A stretch of 64,000 nt of DNA from Lachnoclostridium sp. UBA1175 (GTDB taxonomy: Bacteria > Bacillota > Clostridia > Lachnospirales > Lachnospiraceae): contig DBYX01000009.1 in NCBI GenBank assembly GCA_002311665.1, positions 106,687 through 170,686 on the forward strand, read 5' to 3'. This document shows, piece by piece, positions 24,610 to 32,236 of this stretch. Under the pieces are notes generated by a model. It was not told where the DNA came from. It worked only from the letters and a program-made list of their open reading frames with translations, and did not search any database. The position numbers and the translations under genes are program-made. Positions within the stretch are counted from its first letter, which is position 1; each line of letters opens with the position of its first letter.

Positions 24610-25455
24610 ATGGATATTGAAAGCCTGAACACCTTCCTCACTCTCGCCTCGACGCGGAATTTCACGCGCACCGCCAACCAGATGTTTGTGGCGCAATCCA
24701 CGGTGACCAACCGCATCAATGAGCTTGAGAAGGAGCTGAAACTGAAACTTTTCAACCGGACGAATAAGAATGTCGAGCTGACCCCGGACGGCGAGCGCTT
24801 CCGCCTCTACGCCGAGCAGGTCGTCGAACTGACGCAGACATCTCTCGCCGAGATCTCCAACACCCGCCACTTCGACAACCATCTGCGGATCGGCAGCGCA
24901 GACTCCATCTACGAGGGGCATCTCGCTCCCCTGATCATGGACTACCGTCGGAAGCATCCCTCGGACTCCCTGAAGATCTCCATCGGTCTCTCCAACCACC
25001 TGATCGATCAGCTGCAGAGCGACCTCCTCGATGTCGTGTTCACGTATCTTCCGCTGAACAAGGCCAGCTACTCCTGCGAGATTTTCCGCCAGGACGCGCT
25101 CACGCTCGTCACGGACATCCGCAACGAGAAGCACCGTGACGGCATCCTTCAGCAGGAGCTGATCAACGAGCCGTATCTGATGTGCAACTTCGCCCTTCAG
25201 GACGTCGGCCAGTACATCCGCAAGCTCTTCCCTCGCTTTCACCAGTTCGAGCTCGAGATCGACGACTGTATGAAGATCGTGCCTTACCTGATCGACCAGG
25301 AGAATTACACATTCCTGCCGCGGGATATGGCGGACGCGTACATCCGCGAAGGGAAACTCCGCGAGGTAAAGCTGCTGGATTTCCGCACGCCCGTGATCAA
25401 CAGCTATGTCATTTTCCGAAAGAATAAGGCGAAACTGCTGCGCAATCTGATCTGA
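24610..25455 (+). CDS. LysR-family transcriptional regulator
   Basis: The product is 281 residues. The winged HTH spans residues 2-60 (MDIESLNTFLTLASTRNFTRTANQMFVAQSTVTNRINELE). The effector-binding periplasmic-binding-protein-like domain follows from about residue 90 (HLRIGSADSIYEGHLAPLI). The start has GGAGACA upstream. It is transcribed away from the citrate-synthase-like gene with 132 bases between them, the classical arrangement of a LysR regulator and its target. The inducer is unknown. The gene ends 6 bases from the convergent hypothetical gene, and no terminator is visible in that gap. Confidence 0.93.
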   Translation: MDIESLNTFLTLASTRNFTRTANQMFVAQSTVTNRINELEKELKLKLFNRTNKNVELTPDGERFRLYAEQVVELTQTSLAEISNTRHFDNHLRIGSADSIYEGHLAPLIMDYRRKHPSDSLKISIGLSNHLIDQLQSDLLDVVFTYLPLNKASYSCEIFRQDALTLVTDIRNEKHRDGILQQELINEPYLMCNFALQDVGQYIRKLFPRFHQFELEIDDCMKIVPYLIDQENYTFLPRDMADAYIREGKLREVKLLDFRTPVINSYVIFRKNKAKLLRNLI

Positions 25456-25461
25456 GCAGCC

Positions 25462-25758
25462 TCAGTCGTCGCCTCTGCTCTGCAGATACTCGTTGTAATG
25501 AGCATTGGCTGTCTCGCTCTCCTTCTTCCTGTGCCACGCGTCGATCTCGCTGCTGATCGCAAGCATCTCGTCCACGACCTCCTCCGCGCTGCGCGGTTTC
25601 ACCTGGCGCAGGTAGGAGCACATGCGGTGTATCGCCTTCGGACTTCCGAGCTGCCGCGCGATCAACTCCCCGAGCTCCTCAGGGAATTTCAGCGAAGCAA
25701 GCTCCCTGACGAGATCGTCCCTCGCCTGTAACCATTCATAGTTCATTCCCCTGCTCAT
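25462..25758 (-). CDS. small helical protein of unknown function
   Basis: The product is about 98 residues from the ATG at 25756-25758 (MSRGMNYEWLQARDD); the next ATG at 25746 is equally possible since neither has a strong ribosome site. It is entirely helical, charged and without membrane segments. LASLKFPEELGELIARQLGSPKAIHRMCSYLRQVKP is its most distinctive stretch (36 residues, around positions 24-59). The start lies one base past the stop of the P-loop gene, so it is translationally coupled to it. I do not recognise a family. Confidence 0.65.
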   Translation of the reverse strand: MSRGMNYEWLQARDDLVRELASLKFPEELGELIARQLGSPKAIHRMCSYLRQVKPRSAEEVVDEMLAISSEIDAWHRKKESETANAHYNEYLQSRGDD

Positions 25759-25759
25759 G

Positions 25760-26278
25760 TCACTCACTGCCTCTAAAACTCTCCGCAAACCGCTTGATGA
25801 TCGCCGCCGTCTCGTCGATTGTCTGGTCCGTGTTGTCAATGACAAGCGGGAATTTGCCGCGGTTTCTGCGGAACCACTGATTGTACCCGACGTGCGGCTC
25901 GATCTTGTCATCCGACGTGAAGCCGCGCTCCGCCGGTCTGGCGCGTAATCTTGCCCAAATTGCCTCGTCGGTCGGATTTAAGATGATGAACACCGTCGAA
26001 TCCACCTCCTCGGGCAGGACATGCTTCCCGATAAAATCCTGCGGGTTCGTACAGGAAACGAAGATCAGGTCGCGGTCGCCCGCCCTCTTCACCGCCTCCG
26101 CGATGCAGTCATCATGGTATTTGAATTCGTGATCGGTCCCGGCGTAGTCCCACCAGTAGAAGCCGACCTCATCGATGTCGATGCAGGCATACCGCGCCGG
26201 ATTCATGATCTCCGTAAGTGCGTCCTTCATTGTCGATTTGCCGGAGCCGCACGCTCCGCTGATCATAAACAGTCTCAT
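25760..26278 (-). CDS. small P-loop NTPase/kinase (AAA_33-like)
   Basis: The product is 172 residues. The Walker A motif GACGSGKST is at 8-16, and a Walker-B-like acidic strand (YACIDIDEVGF) follows. A lid-like segment (RLRARPAERGFTSDDKI) and a C-terminal strand NTDQTIDETA complete a nucleoside-kinase-like fold. Such proteins phosphorylate small molecules or nucleosides, and the substrate is unknown. GGAGGAG precedes the start, which overlaps the stop of the next P-loop gene by four bases (26275-26278), so the two kinases are coupled. Confidence 0.83.
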   Translation of the reverse strand: MRLFMISGACGSGKSTMKDALTEIMNPARYACIDIDEVGFYWWDYAGTDHEFKYHDDCIAEAVKRAGDRDLIFVSCTNPQDFIGKHVLPEEVDSTVFIILNPTDEAIWARLRARPAERGFTSDDKIEPHVGYNQWFRRNRGKFPLVIDNTDQTIDETAAIIKRFAESFRGSE

Positions 26279-26763
26279 AACTCCTCCAATAAGCGTTCCG
26301 CTTCCTCGCGCGAATGAAGGATATGGATCTCTCTCCCCTCGCGGTATTTTTCTATCAACTCGTAGATCACGGGCAGCGTCGTCTTCGGAAAATCCTCCAC
26401 GAACTGCCGGAACTTCTCATCCACTTTCTCCTCGACCCACGGCATCTCCTCCCGCTTTACGCCGACGCGCGCCTGAATACCGGAGAGGCAGACCTCAAGC
26501 GGATAGTCCATAAAGATCACGGTGTCGCAATTCTGCATCCGCCATTCCAGCGTCCGGTTGAAATTGCCGTCGAGGATCCAGCTATCCGTGCTCATGATCT
26601 CCGCCAGCTTCGCGTCAAACTCCTCCCTCGGGACCGTGGTCCGGTCCGCGCGATGGTAGTACAGATCGAGGTAGTAAAGCGGCAATCCCGTCTTGTCTCT
26701 CAGTTTTCTTGAAAACGTGCTCTTACCCGCGCCGGGGCTGCCGATGATGATCACTTTTTTCAT
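26275..26763 (-). CDS. P-loop kinase, adenylate-kinase/FlaR-like ('topology modulation protein' type)
   Basis: The product is 162 residues. Walker A is GSPGAGKST (8-16). The segment LPLYYLDLYYHRADRTTVPREEF followed by WILDGNFNRTLEWRMQ is typical of the adenylate-kinase-related group historically named FlaR or topology modulation protein. IFMDYPLEVCLSGI is the Walker-B-like strand. These proteins are predicted nucleotide kinases. The topology label is historical and not demonstrated for homologues. The start has GAGGGAGAG upstream, and its stop overlaps the following kinase gene. Confidence 0.85.
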   Translation of the reverse strand: MKKVIIIGSPGAGKSTFSRKLRDKTGLPLYYLDLYYHRADRTTVPREEFDAKLAEIMSTDSWILDGNFNRTLEWRMQNCDTVIFMDYPLEVCLSGIQARVGVKREEMPWVEEKVDEKFRQFVEDFPKTTLPVIYELIEKYREGREIHILHSREEAERLLEEL

Positions 26764-26783
26764 TGTCTCTCCCTCGTCCCCGC

Positions 26784-27530
26784 CTACCGGCGAACGATCA
26801 CGCAGTCTTTCACATACTCGCCGTATTTGCTCATAAAGTCGTTGAGCTCTTCCTCCTCGGTGATCCAGATGATGACCCAGGCCGTCTCAATCCCGAGATC
26901 CTCGTACACCTTGTGGCGGTGGTTGCCGTCATTGAGCTCGAACTCGCCGTCCACATAGTGAACGATCATCGGCGGCATCTCCGTGCCGGCCTGAACCGTC
27001 TTTGTGAGCTCCGAGATCTTGTGCTCCCACCAGCCCTTGTCGATGCGGTATCGCATGTCCTCCTCGGGACCTGTACAACGGTGAAACAGGCTGATCGGGA
27101 ACTGTGCGGGACTGATGAAGTAGCGGTCGAAGAGTTTCAATCCGTCGGAGAACGGAATGTTTCTTCCCTCCTCGTTCAGATACAGATGCACCCAGGCATC
27201 CATTTTCTCTTCCCTGCCGTATTCCATCGCGGATCCGAGCGTTGCGCTGTACTTTAACATAGTTACCTCCTTCTTACTGTAAACAATTCGTTTGATCGTA
27301 TCGTAAGAAAGCGAATACTCATCCGTCAACGCCTCGATCGTCTTCCCTTCCCGGAAGGCTGTCCGGATTGCAGCGTTTCTCTCGCGGATATACTGTTGAT
27401 ACCCCGAGGTCTCCCCCCAATCCTTCTTCTCTACTCCGGCCGGTATGTAGATGGTCTCCCCTGCAACGTACTTCTGAATCTGCTTCAACAGCTTTTCCGG
27501 AAAGATATCTCTCGCGTTTCTGTATGACAT
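26784..27530 (-). CDS. fusion of a CD3324-type HTH domain and a ParB/nuclease-like domain
   Basis: The product is 248 residues. Residues 1-86 match the small CD3324-type HTH proteins of clostridia (MSYRNARDIFPEKLLKQIQKY ..., with the helix pair IEALTDEYSLSYDTIKRIV). Residues 91-248 form a ParB-like domain with ELNDGNHRHKVYEDLG, the sulfiredoxin/ParB-type loop. The junction reads KKEVTM, and its DNA (AAGGAGGTAACTATG) is a perfect ribosome site plus start codon. Thus a shorter 158-residue product from 27260 is likely too. The fusion may be recent loss of a stop codon. The start at 27530 has AAGGAGG. The function is unknown; both halves suggest DNA binding. Confidence 0.78.
   Translation of the reverse strand: MSYRNARDIFPEKLLKQIQKYVAGETIYIPAGVEKKDWGETSGYQQYIRERNAAIRTAFREGKTIEALTDEYSLSYDTIKRIVYSKKEVTMLKYSATLGSAMEYGREEKMDAWVHLYLNEEGRNIPFSDGLKLFDRYFISPAQFPISLFHRCTGPEEDMRYRIDKGWWEHKISELTKTVQAGTEMPPMIVHYVDGEFELNDGNHRHKVYEDLGIETAWVIIWITEEEELNDFMSKYGEYVKDCVIVRR
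27258..27275 (-). promoter_or_regulatory. internal Shine-Dalgarno and start codon inside the HTH/ParB-like fusion
   Basis: On the minus strand AAGAAGGAGGTAACTATG combines a perfect ribosome-binding core (AAGGAGGT) with an ATG at 27258-27260, 5 bases later. The ATG begins exactly where the ParB-like domain begins. This decides a probable second translation start within the longer frame. Confidence 0.75.
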
Positions 27531-27623
27531 GAGCGTTTACCTCCTTACAAGTGACATCTTAACGGATGACTTCGGAAAATGATATGCCGAGAACAGGTAT
27601 AATCGTCCTTGACACAAGCTCCG

Positions 27624-27965
27624 TCAGAAATTCGTTCCGTTCCAGCCCCAGTCCGCAAGCGGATGATAGGTCACATAGATCGCATTGCCGGGGATCCCGA
27701 GTTTGTCCGCGAGCATATCGCAGATCTGTCCCGTCAGCTTGTTGTAGTCCTCCGAAGGCGCATTGCCGAGCAGGGAAACCTCGACATAAGCCCCCTTCTC
27801 CAGTTTTTCCCCTCCGAACCAGAGGTCGTAACCGTCCTGAATCCCTACCATCAGGTACGCCTCCCCCTTGTGAAGCGTCGCGATCAGTTTTCCGAACTCG
27901 CTCTTGAGTTCCTCCTTCCCGTTGTCGTCCACCTTCATGGTGAATTTTGCGTCGATCATCGGCAT
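27624..27965 (-). CDS. MIF/tautomerase-superfamily protein
   Basis: The product is 113 residues beginning MPMID. Removal of the Met would leave an N-terminal proline, the catalytic base of the 4-oxalocrotonate tautomerase/MIF superfamily. The length and the repeat of two beta-alpha-beta units fit the MIF (phenylpyruvate tautomerase-like) subgroup, with GIPGNAIYVTYHPLADWGWNG at the C-terminus. The physiological substrate is unknown. The ribosome site is GGAAAGGAG. It is cotranscribed with the neighbouring 166-residue protein gene 36 bases upstream. Confidence 0.88.
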   Translation of the reverse strand: MPMIDAKFTMKVDDNGKEELKSEFGKLIATLHKGEAYLMVGIQDGYDLWFGGEKLEKGAYVEVSLLGNAPSEDYNKLTGQICDMLADKLGIPGNAIYVTYHPLADWGWNGTNF

Positions 27966-28001
27966 AGCAATTCTCCTTTCCGGAAGTGTTCCTTCCGCAC
28001 C

Positions 28002-28502
28002 TTATTTCATATTGTTCACGCGTTCCGCGATCCTGCGGCCCGCCTCCGCAAGGTCGATACACGGCACGACCTCCGTCAAGGCCCCGTTGACCTGCTGACA
28101 GTGAAGGATCGGATACCAGCACGGAGAGAACAGCCGGCTCTCCGTCTCCCGCTCGTCTATGACATAGTATATGACGATCCGTTTCTTCCGATACGCCGCG
28201 TACAGCAACTCGGTGATGCTTCCCGGACATCCGCAGTCGTCGAGCAGGAAGAACGCATACGTGCATTCCTCGATCTGCCGCATCTCGCCCGCCACGATGT
28301 CTCCGTCGACGGCCCCGTCCGTCTGGCAGTAAAACGGCCCGACATACTCCAGGTTGTCGGACAATCTCACGCTCCTGTCGTTGCCGATCAGCAGGGAAAC
28401 ATCGCCGAGCAGATGCGTCCGGTAATCCTCCGCCGCCCTGCTCTCGAAATCCTCGTTCAAAAAATCAAAACAGAACCGTCCGCCGCAATAGATGCGCTCC
28501 AT
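28002..28502 (-). CDS. nucleoside 2-deoxyribosyltransferase-like protein
   Basis: The product is 166 residues with GGAGGAGTC before the start. The fold pattern resembles nucleoside 2-deoxyribosyltransferases: an N-terminal CGGRFCFDF strand, a central acidic helix and strand (GEMRQIEECTYAFFLLDDCGCPGSITELLYA), and a following strand KKRIVIYYV. The P/S-G-S-x-x-E element with the Glu corresponds in position to the catalytic region of that family. The usual D-SGT motif is altered to PGSIT, so catalysis is uncertain. Members exchange nucleobases or act in defence-related nucleotide signalling; neither is shown here. Confidence 0.65.
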   Translation of the reverse strand: MERIYCGGRFCFDFLNEDFESRAAEDYRTHLLGDVSLLIGNDRSVRLSDNLEYVGPFYCQTDGAVDGDIVAGEMRQIEECTYAFFLLDDCGCPGSITELLYAAYRKKRIVIYYVIDERETESRLFSPCWYPILHCQQVNGALTEVVPCIDLAEAGRRIAERVNNMK

Positions 28503-28544
28503 AGTGACTCCTCCGAAAACATTGTTTATCCGGCATCGTGCCCG

Positions 28545-29633
28545 TCACTCGAAGAAGCAGAACCGATTCTCCGGGTCGGCCTTCGCGCGGTAAAGCGCCG
28601 TATCGGCTTTCTTGAACAGCTCGGAGTACTCCTTCTCAAGCCCGCTGTACACGGCCACACCGACGCTCACGCCGAGTTTCTGCCCCGTCGTCGGCAGAAC
28701 CACATGCTCCGATGCACCCGACACAATGTCAGCTGCGATCGCGCGCGCATGCTCCGGATTGCCGTCGTTTGGTATGAACACAACGAACTCGTCGCCGCCG
28801 AAGCGCCCCGTGATCTCGTTGCCCGTGAAGCGGCTTCCCAGAAAACTGCCGAGCTGCACGATGACGTCGTCGCCGATGTCGTGCCCGAACGTGTCGTTGA
28901 TCGACTTGAATTTGTCGACATCCATCATATACATAATTCCGCTGCCGGTCGACTCGTCCGCCAGGAACTCGTTGATCTCACGGATCAGCGCGCCCTTATT
29001 TTTCAGGCCGGTCAGCTCGTCGGTGTCCTTCTGGATGTTGATCTTGCGCCTCAGGACAAACTCCCGAATGCGTACCGAGTCGGCGATAATGTTGAGGAAA
29101 ATGCCGACGATCGTGAAGATGATGACGTTGATCAGATCGTACTGCCACACCTCGTAGGGCTTCACATTGTGCATCCAAACAAGGAACACAGTCGACGCGG
29201 CGCCGAGCAGGAGCGTCATAAAGACCGGTTTGTCGACCAGACTCATCGGCACGATCAGCAGAAACGCGATGAACGTCGTGGCCGGCACATTCGGCTTGTT
29301 CTGCGTGATCAGGCACGCGAACAGAAACAGCAATGATATGGACAGGTAAATGATGAGCTGTGCGAACGCTGAGTCCTTCTTCAACCGGAAGAAGAAACAC
29401 GCCGCGATCACCGAATACGCAAGCCCGATCAGGTAGAACCATTGGTTCGAGCTCATCATATCGTTGATCAGCGAACTCACATACAAAAATGCAAACGCCG
29501 CGACCATAAGCAGGGAGAATACCCTCCACGCCACATAGTTGGAAATTCTCACATCCTTTTTGATCGCCTCATACTCTTCCTTCTCAATCCCGCAGTAAAA
29601 CAGATAATTGCGTAAGATTTTCAAAACTTTCAT
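28545..29633 (-). CDS. membrane-anchored diguanylate cyclase (GGDEF)
   Basis: The product is 362 residues. About six hydrophobic segments fill residues 35-190 (VFSLLMVAAFAFLYVSSL, FYLIGLAYSVIAACFFF, LIIYLSISLLFLFACLI, TTFIAFLLIVPMSLV, FMTLLLGAASTVFLVW and IIFTIVGIFLNII). The GGDEF domain follows, with the intact motif at 279-283 (GRFGGDEFVVFI) and the metal-ligand aspartate in MMDVDKFKSIND. It should make cyclic di-GMP from GTP in the cytoplasm. The RxxD inhibitory site usually five residues before GGDEF is not present (TGNE instead), so product inhibition is probably absent. GAGGAAG precedes the start. No EAL gene is nearby. Confidence 0.93.
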   Translation of the reverse strand: MKVLKILRNYLFYCGIEKEEYEAIKKDVRISNYVAWRVFSLLMVAAFAFLYVSSLINDMMSSNQWFYLIGLAYSVIAACFFFRLKKDSAFAQLIIYLSISLLFLFACLITQNKPNVPATTFIAFLLIVPMSLVDKPVFMTLLLGAASTVFLVWMHNVKPYEVWQYDLINVIIFTIVGIFLNIIADSVRIREFVLRRKINIQKDTDELTGLKNKGALIREINEFLADESTGSGIMYMMDVDKFKSINDTFGHDIGDDVIVQLGSFLGSRFTGNEITGRFGGDEFVVFIPNDGNPEHARAIAADIVSGASEHVVLPTTGQKLGVSVGVAVYSGLEKEYSELFKKADTALYRAKADPENRFCFFE

Positions 29634-29689
29634 CCGAACTTCCTCTGAACCGTATTTCGCCTCGCGCTACAGGCAGTAAGAGTGTACCA

Positions 29690-29728
29690 TAAAACGAGCG
29701 AAATCGGAATCATAAGATTCCGATTTCG
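29690..29728 (-). terminator. hairpin terminator of the GrpB-like gene
   Basis: On the minus strand CGAAATCGGAATC pairs perfectly with GATTCCGATTTCG around a 4-base loop, followed by GCTCGTTTTATG. The T tract is short and starts five bases after the stem. The hairpin overlaps the last codons and stop of the GrpB-like gene, so it is placed to end that transcript before the diguanylate cyclase. Confidence 0.7.
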
Positions 29729-30222
29729 CGGTAGATTTTCTCTATAACCGGTGATTTGTGCTCGATGTACGAGTCGATATCGTACGGGTACAGCGCCGCC
29801 CCCTCCTCCTTGATCCTGCTGTACTCGCGCACAGCCTCGGGATGGGAGCGCAGGTAATCGCGGAACGCCGTATGTCTTCTGAGCTCGGATGCGTCCTGTG
29901 CACAGACGTACAGATGATGCTTCCGCAAATGCTCCTTCCCTTCGTACTTGAAGGCCTCCCTGCCGGGGATTCCCTGATCCCCCTCGTGTTCGTAGCCGAT
30001 CCTGCCTAGCGCCTCGATCACGGCCGGCAGCAAACCTTCCCCAATGACGACGTCGATGTCGATGATCGGTTTCGCGGAAAGACCCTCCACCGAGGTGCTT
30101 CCGACGTGCTCAATGCGGAGCGCCAGCTCGCCCAGCGCCTCGCGAAGTTCCTCCGCGATTGCAAGAAAATCCTTCTTCCAGCCCTCGTCGTAAGGCAGGA
30201 CGACAACATGCTTTGTTCCCAT
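29710..30222 (-). CDS. GrpB/UPF0157 nucleotidyltransferase-like protein
   Basis: The product is 170 residues. It shows the GrpB pattern: VVLPYDEGWKKDFLAIAEEL at the N-terminus, the nucleotidyltransferase core IEHVGSTSVEGLSAKPIIDIDVVI (G-S-T and the D-x-D pair) near residues 38-61, and KHHLYVCAQDASEL further on. Members belong to the polymerase-beta-like nucleotidyltransferase superfamily; some are fused to dephospho-CoA kinases, but the isolated protein's function is unknown. The start has ATGAGGTAAC upstream. The AraC-type gene ends 28 bases before it. Confidence 0.9.
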   Translation of the reverse strand: MGTKHVVVLPYDEGWKKDFLAIAEELREALGELALRIEHVGSTSVEGLSAKPIIDIDVVIGEGLLPAVIEALGRIGYEHEGDQGIPGREAFKYEGKEHLRKHHLYVCAQDASELRRHTAFRDYLRSHPEAVREYSRIKEEGAALYPYDIDSYIEHKSPVIEKIYREIGIL

Positions 30223-30249
30223 ACGGTTACCTCATTTTCCGCTGAAGGA

Positions 30250-31089
30250 TCACTCCTTGACCAGAGGGATCCAGATGTAGTTTACGGTGTCTGCCGGGTT
30301 CTCGGCCGGCTCGCTGTACACCTCCAGGTTGTAGTTGCCTGCCAGCTTATAGCCCTTCAGGCTCGGCAGCCACTCCGTCCAGATCTGTGTGTTCAGCTTC
30401 TGGAAATTGTCCGGAAGCGGGCCCTTGCAGCCAAACACCGCCCACAGACCGCCGGGGATCACCAGGGTCTCGCACCCTTCCGGGATGTCCCCCCACGGCA
30501 TATATAGGTCGGCGATCCAGTACTCGAAGTCCTTGCCGTTCATCTCCGAGCATACGCCGAAAGCGCCCATAACCGGGCGGTTCTCGCCCTGCGCCATCCA
30601 CTCGTCCCAGAACTTCGGGACCTCCTGATAACTTGTCTCGTCGTTAAACCGGCGTTTGACGCCTACGACCGTAAACTGTGCCTTTTCGACAATCTTATAA
30701 TCCAACATAGTTCCGCCCTCCATTGTGACTTTGATGTGCATCGGAGCAAAGGAACGGAGCAATGCGCCCTTCTCGCGGGCCTGGGACGGTGTGATCCCGT
30801 GGAACTTCTGGAAAGCCTTCGCGAAGCTGTCCGGCGAGTCGTAGCCGTATCGGACGGCGACATCGATCACCTTCACATCCCTTCCGTTGAGTTCCTGTGC
30901 CGCCAGCGTCATCCTGCGCGCGCGGATGTATTCTCCGACGGTCATACCGCACAGAGCCCCGAAGATGCGCTGATAGTAAAACGGCGACAGCGCCGCCTTC
31001 GCAGCGATCGTCTCTATGTCCGGCTCGTCCGTCAGATTTCTCTCAATGAAATCGATGGACGCCTGAAATTCTTCGATCCAACCTCGCAT
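30250..31089 (-). CDS. AraC-family regulator with GyrI-like effector domain
   Basis: The product is 279 residues from the ATG 31087-31089 (MRGWIEEFQASIDFIERNL), chosen for its GAAAGGAGAG ribosome site and the promoter 26 bases upstream. Residues 1-105 are a double-HTH AraC/XylS domain (ALSPFYYQRIFGALCGMTVGEY, YGYDSPDSFAKAFQKFHGITP). Residues ~120-279 are a GyrI-like small-molecule-binding domain (VEKAQFTVVGVKRRF ... LYMPWGDIPEGCETLVIPGG). This Rob/SoxS-like layout is usual for regulators that sense xenobiotics or metabolites. The target is unknown; no exporter is adjacent. Confidence 0.9.
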   Translation of the reverse strand: MRGWIEEFQASIDFIERNLTDEPDIETIAAKAALSPFYYQRIFGALCGMTVGEYIRARRMTLAAQELNGRDVKVIDVAVRYGYDSPDSFAKAFQKFHGITPSQAREKGALLRSFAPMHIKVTMEGGTMLDYKIVEKAQFTVVGVKRRFNDETSYQEVPKFWDEWMAQGENRPVMGAFGVCSEMNGKDFEYWIADLYMPWGDIPEGCETLVIPGGLWAVFGCKGPLPDNFQKLNTQIWTEWLPSLKGYKLAGNYNLEVYSEPAENPADTVNYIWIPLVKE

Positions 31090-31114
31090 CCCGTTCTCTC
31101 CTTTCTGCAACCTC

Positions 31115-31123
31115 AGTATATCA
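31115..31123 (-). promoter_or_regulatory. extended -10 promoter of the AraC-type gene
   Basis: On the minus strand TGATATACT is an extended -10 element about 26 bases upstream of the chosen start codon. No good -35 hexamer is visible. The remaining ~170 bases up to the methyltransferase relic contain one CGGAAAAT octamer and nothing else I can identify. Confidence 0.5.
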
Positions 31124-31291
31124 ACCTGCGGAACCGTTTTCCCGACATTCCGTGCTCTCTTGATCGGGTATGCCCCGGCATCCTCAAGCCAACCGTCTGC
31201 GAACAAAACCTGGCTGTCCCGCGTGATGATGGCATGCGCCACGATATCTTCAATTCGGAAAATGTGCCACATGGAATAGGCCAGCGTCTTA

Positions 31292-31552
31292 CTACTTGAC
31301 AAACACAAGGATGTACGCATTCTCGACTTCAACACCCCGTTTTGCTTTCAACCCGTTTTGTTCTGCAAGTGCAACCGTTCTTTCCGGTGTATCCGGGTAA
31401 ATACGGATTCTTCTGCTCCCCATGTCAATCCATTCACTTTGGTTCTTATCAATGGATAAGCAGAGAAGGCCCGTTTGTTTCAGTAAAGAACTCATTTTGC
31501 CGATCACAAGATTCTTGTCTTCAAAATGCATCATTGTCAGTGAGGAATACTG
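31292..31552 (-). pseudogene. 3' fragment of a class I methyltransferase gene
   Basis: The open part codes for ~86 residues that look like the C-terminal third of a SAM-dependent methyltransferase: YSSLTMMHFEDKNLVIGKM, LLCLSIDKNQSEWIDMGSR, RIRIYPDTPERTV and ENAYILVFVK. The SAM-binding motif and everything before YSSL are missing, and the upstream sequence runs directly into the next gene. So it is a truncated relic. It could still be translated from the Met codons at 31529-31534, but it would lack the cofactor site. Confidence 0.65.
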
Positions 31553-31556
31553 CGAT

Positions 31557-32036
31557 TTATTGATCTTGTGCTTTGAGATACTTGTTTATTTCTATCCTCG
31601 CGAGAGTATCGGGACCAATTAAAAACCCGTGCACAAACATAAAGAACACGATAAACGACCAGCCGAAAAGCTCGGGATGCGGGTCATTCGGCGCTAAGAT
31701 AAATACCATTACCGGTACCGCGAAAATGACCGCCAGACATAATAAATCGATAAGGATGTTTCCAATCCAGCCGCCTACGCTGAGGTTAATACATTTCTTG
31801 TATTTGTTATCACCCTTGCGAATAAACGTTATCTGTTTATAACCGTGGGAGTAATGGCTGTCATGCCAGACAGACACGGTAAGATACATAGGGTAACTTA
31901 CGTCTTCACTCTTCTCGATTCTTGCAGGATGCTTCCTTCTTACTGTCCACGCAATAAGATCAATAATGAACATAAACAGCTGAGATCCGATGAAGATAAC
32001 CGCCAATGTCTGAAAATAACTAATCACGTCGTCCAT
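31557..32036 (-). CDS. small membrane protein of unknown function
   Basis: The product is 159 residues with three hydrophobic segments: an N-terminal one (FQTLAVIFIGSQLFMFIIDLIAW) and two C-terminal ones (IGNILIDLLCLAVIFAVPVMVFIL and FGWSFIVFFMFVHGFLI). Between them lies a polar segment (about residues 35-85) with WHDSHYSHGYKQITFIRKG. I recognise no family. The base composition is more AT-rich than the neighbours, as in the adjacent relics, which suggests a separately acquired or decaying patch. The start at 32036 lacks a strong ribosome site; the gap upstream holds another relic. Confidence 0.6.
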   Translation of the reverse strand: MDDVISYFQTLAVIFIGSQLFMFIIDLIAWTVRRKHPARIEKSEDVSYPMYLTVSVWHDSHYSHGYKQITFIRKGDNKYKKCINLSVGGWIGNILIDLLCLAVIFAVPVMVFILAPNDPHPELFGWSFIVFFMFVHGFLIGPDTLARIEINKYLKAQDQ

Positions 32037-32102
32037 AGAAGTATTATTCCAATTTCAGATTCGTTGCAATTTCTTTCCGCTTGTAGAAAGGGAAAACTTA
32101 AA

Positions 32103-32226
32103 CTATGCATCCGGCAATTCAAAGATCAGCATCTTACCTCGTTCCAGGCTATCAAACGTGACACCGCCCTTTTGCTGATAATAAGGACTGTACACTTTCT
32201 CAAAATGGATAGGCTTCTCAAATTGC
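32103..32226 (-). pseudogene. possible coding relic between the rRNA methyltransferase and the small membrane protein
   Basis: In the ~200-base gap after the RlmD-like gene one minus-strand frame gives a protein-like stretch of about 40 residues (including FEKVYSPYYQQKGGVTFDSL and LERGKMLIFELPDA) ending in TAG at 32103-32105. It has no start codon and no ribosome site. It looks like the C-terminal end of a lost gene. The family is not recognised, and chance is possible. Confidence 0.35.
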
Positions 32227-32236
32227 TATCCTCAAG

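Noticed and set aside
24478..25242. An N-terminal extension of the citrate-synthase-like gene to 715 residues
   Set aside because: The extension would run antisense through the LysR gene and across two promoters. The ATG at 24477 has a ribosome site and gives the family's normal length.
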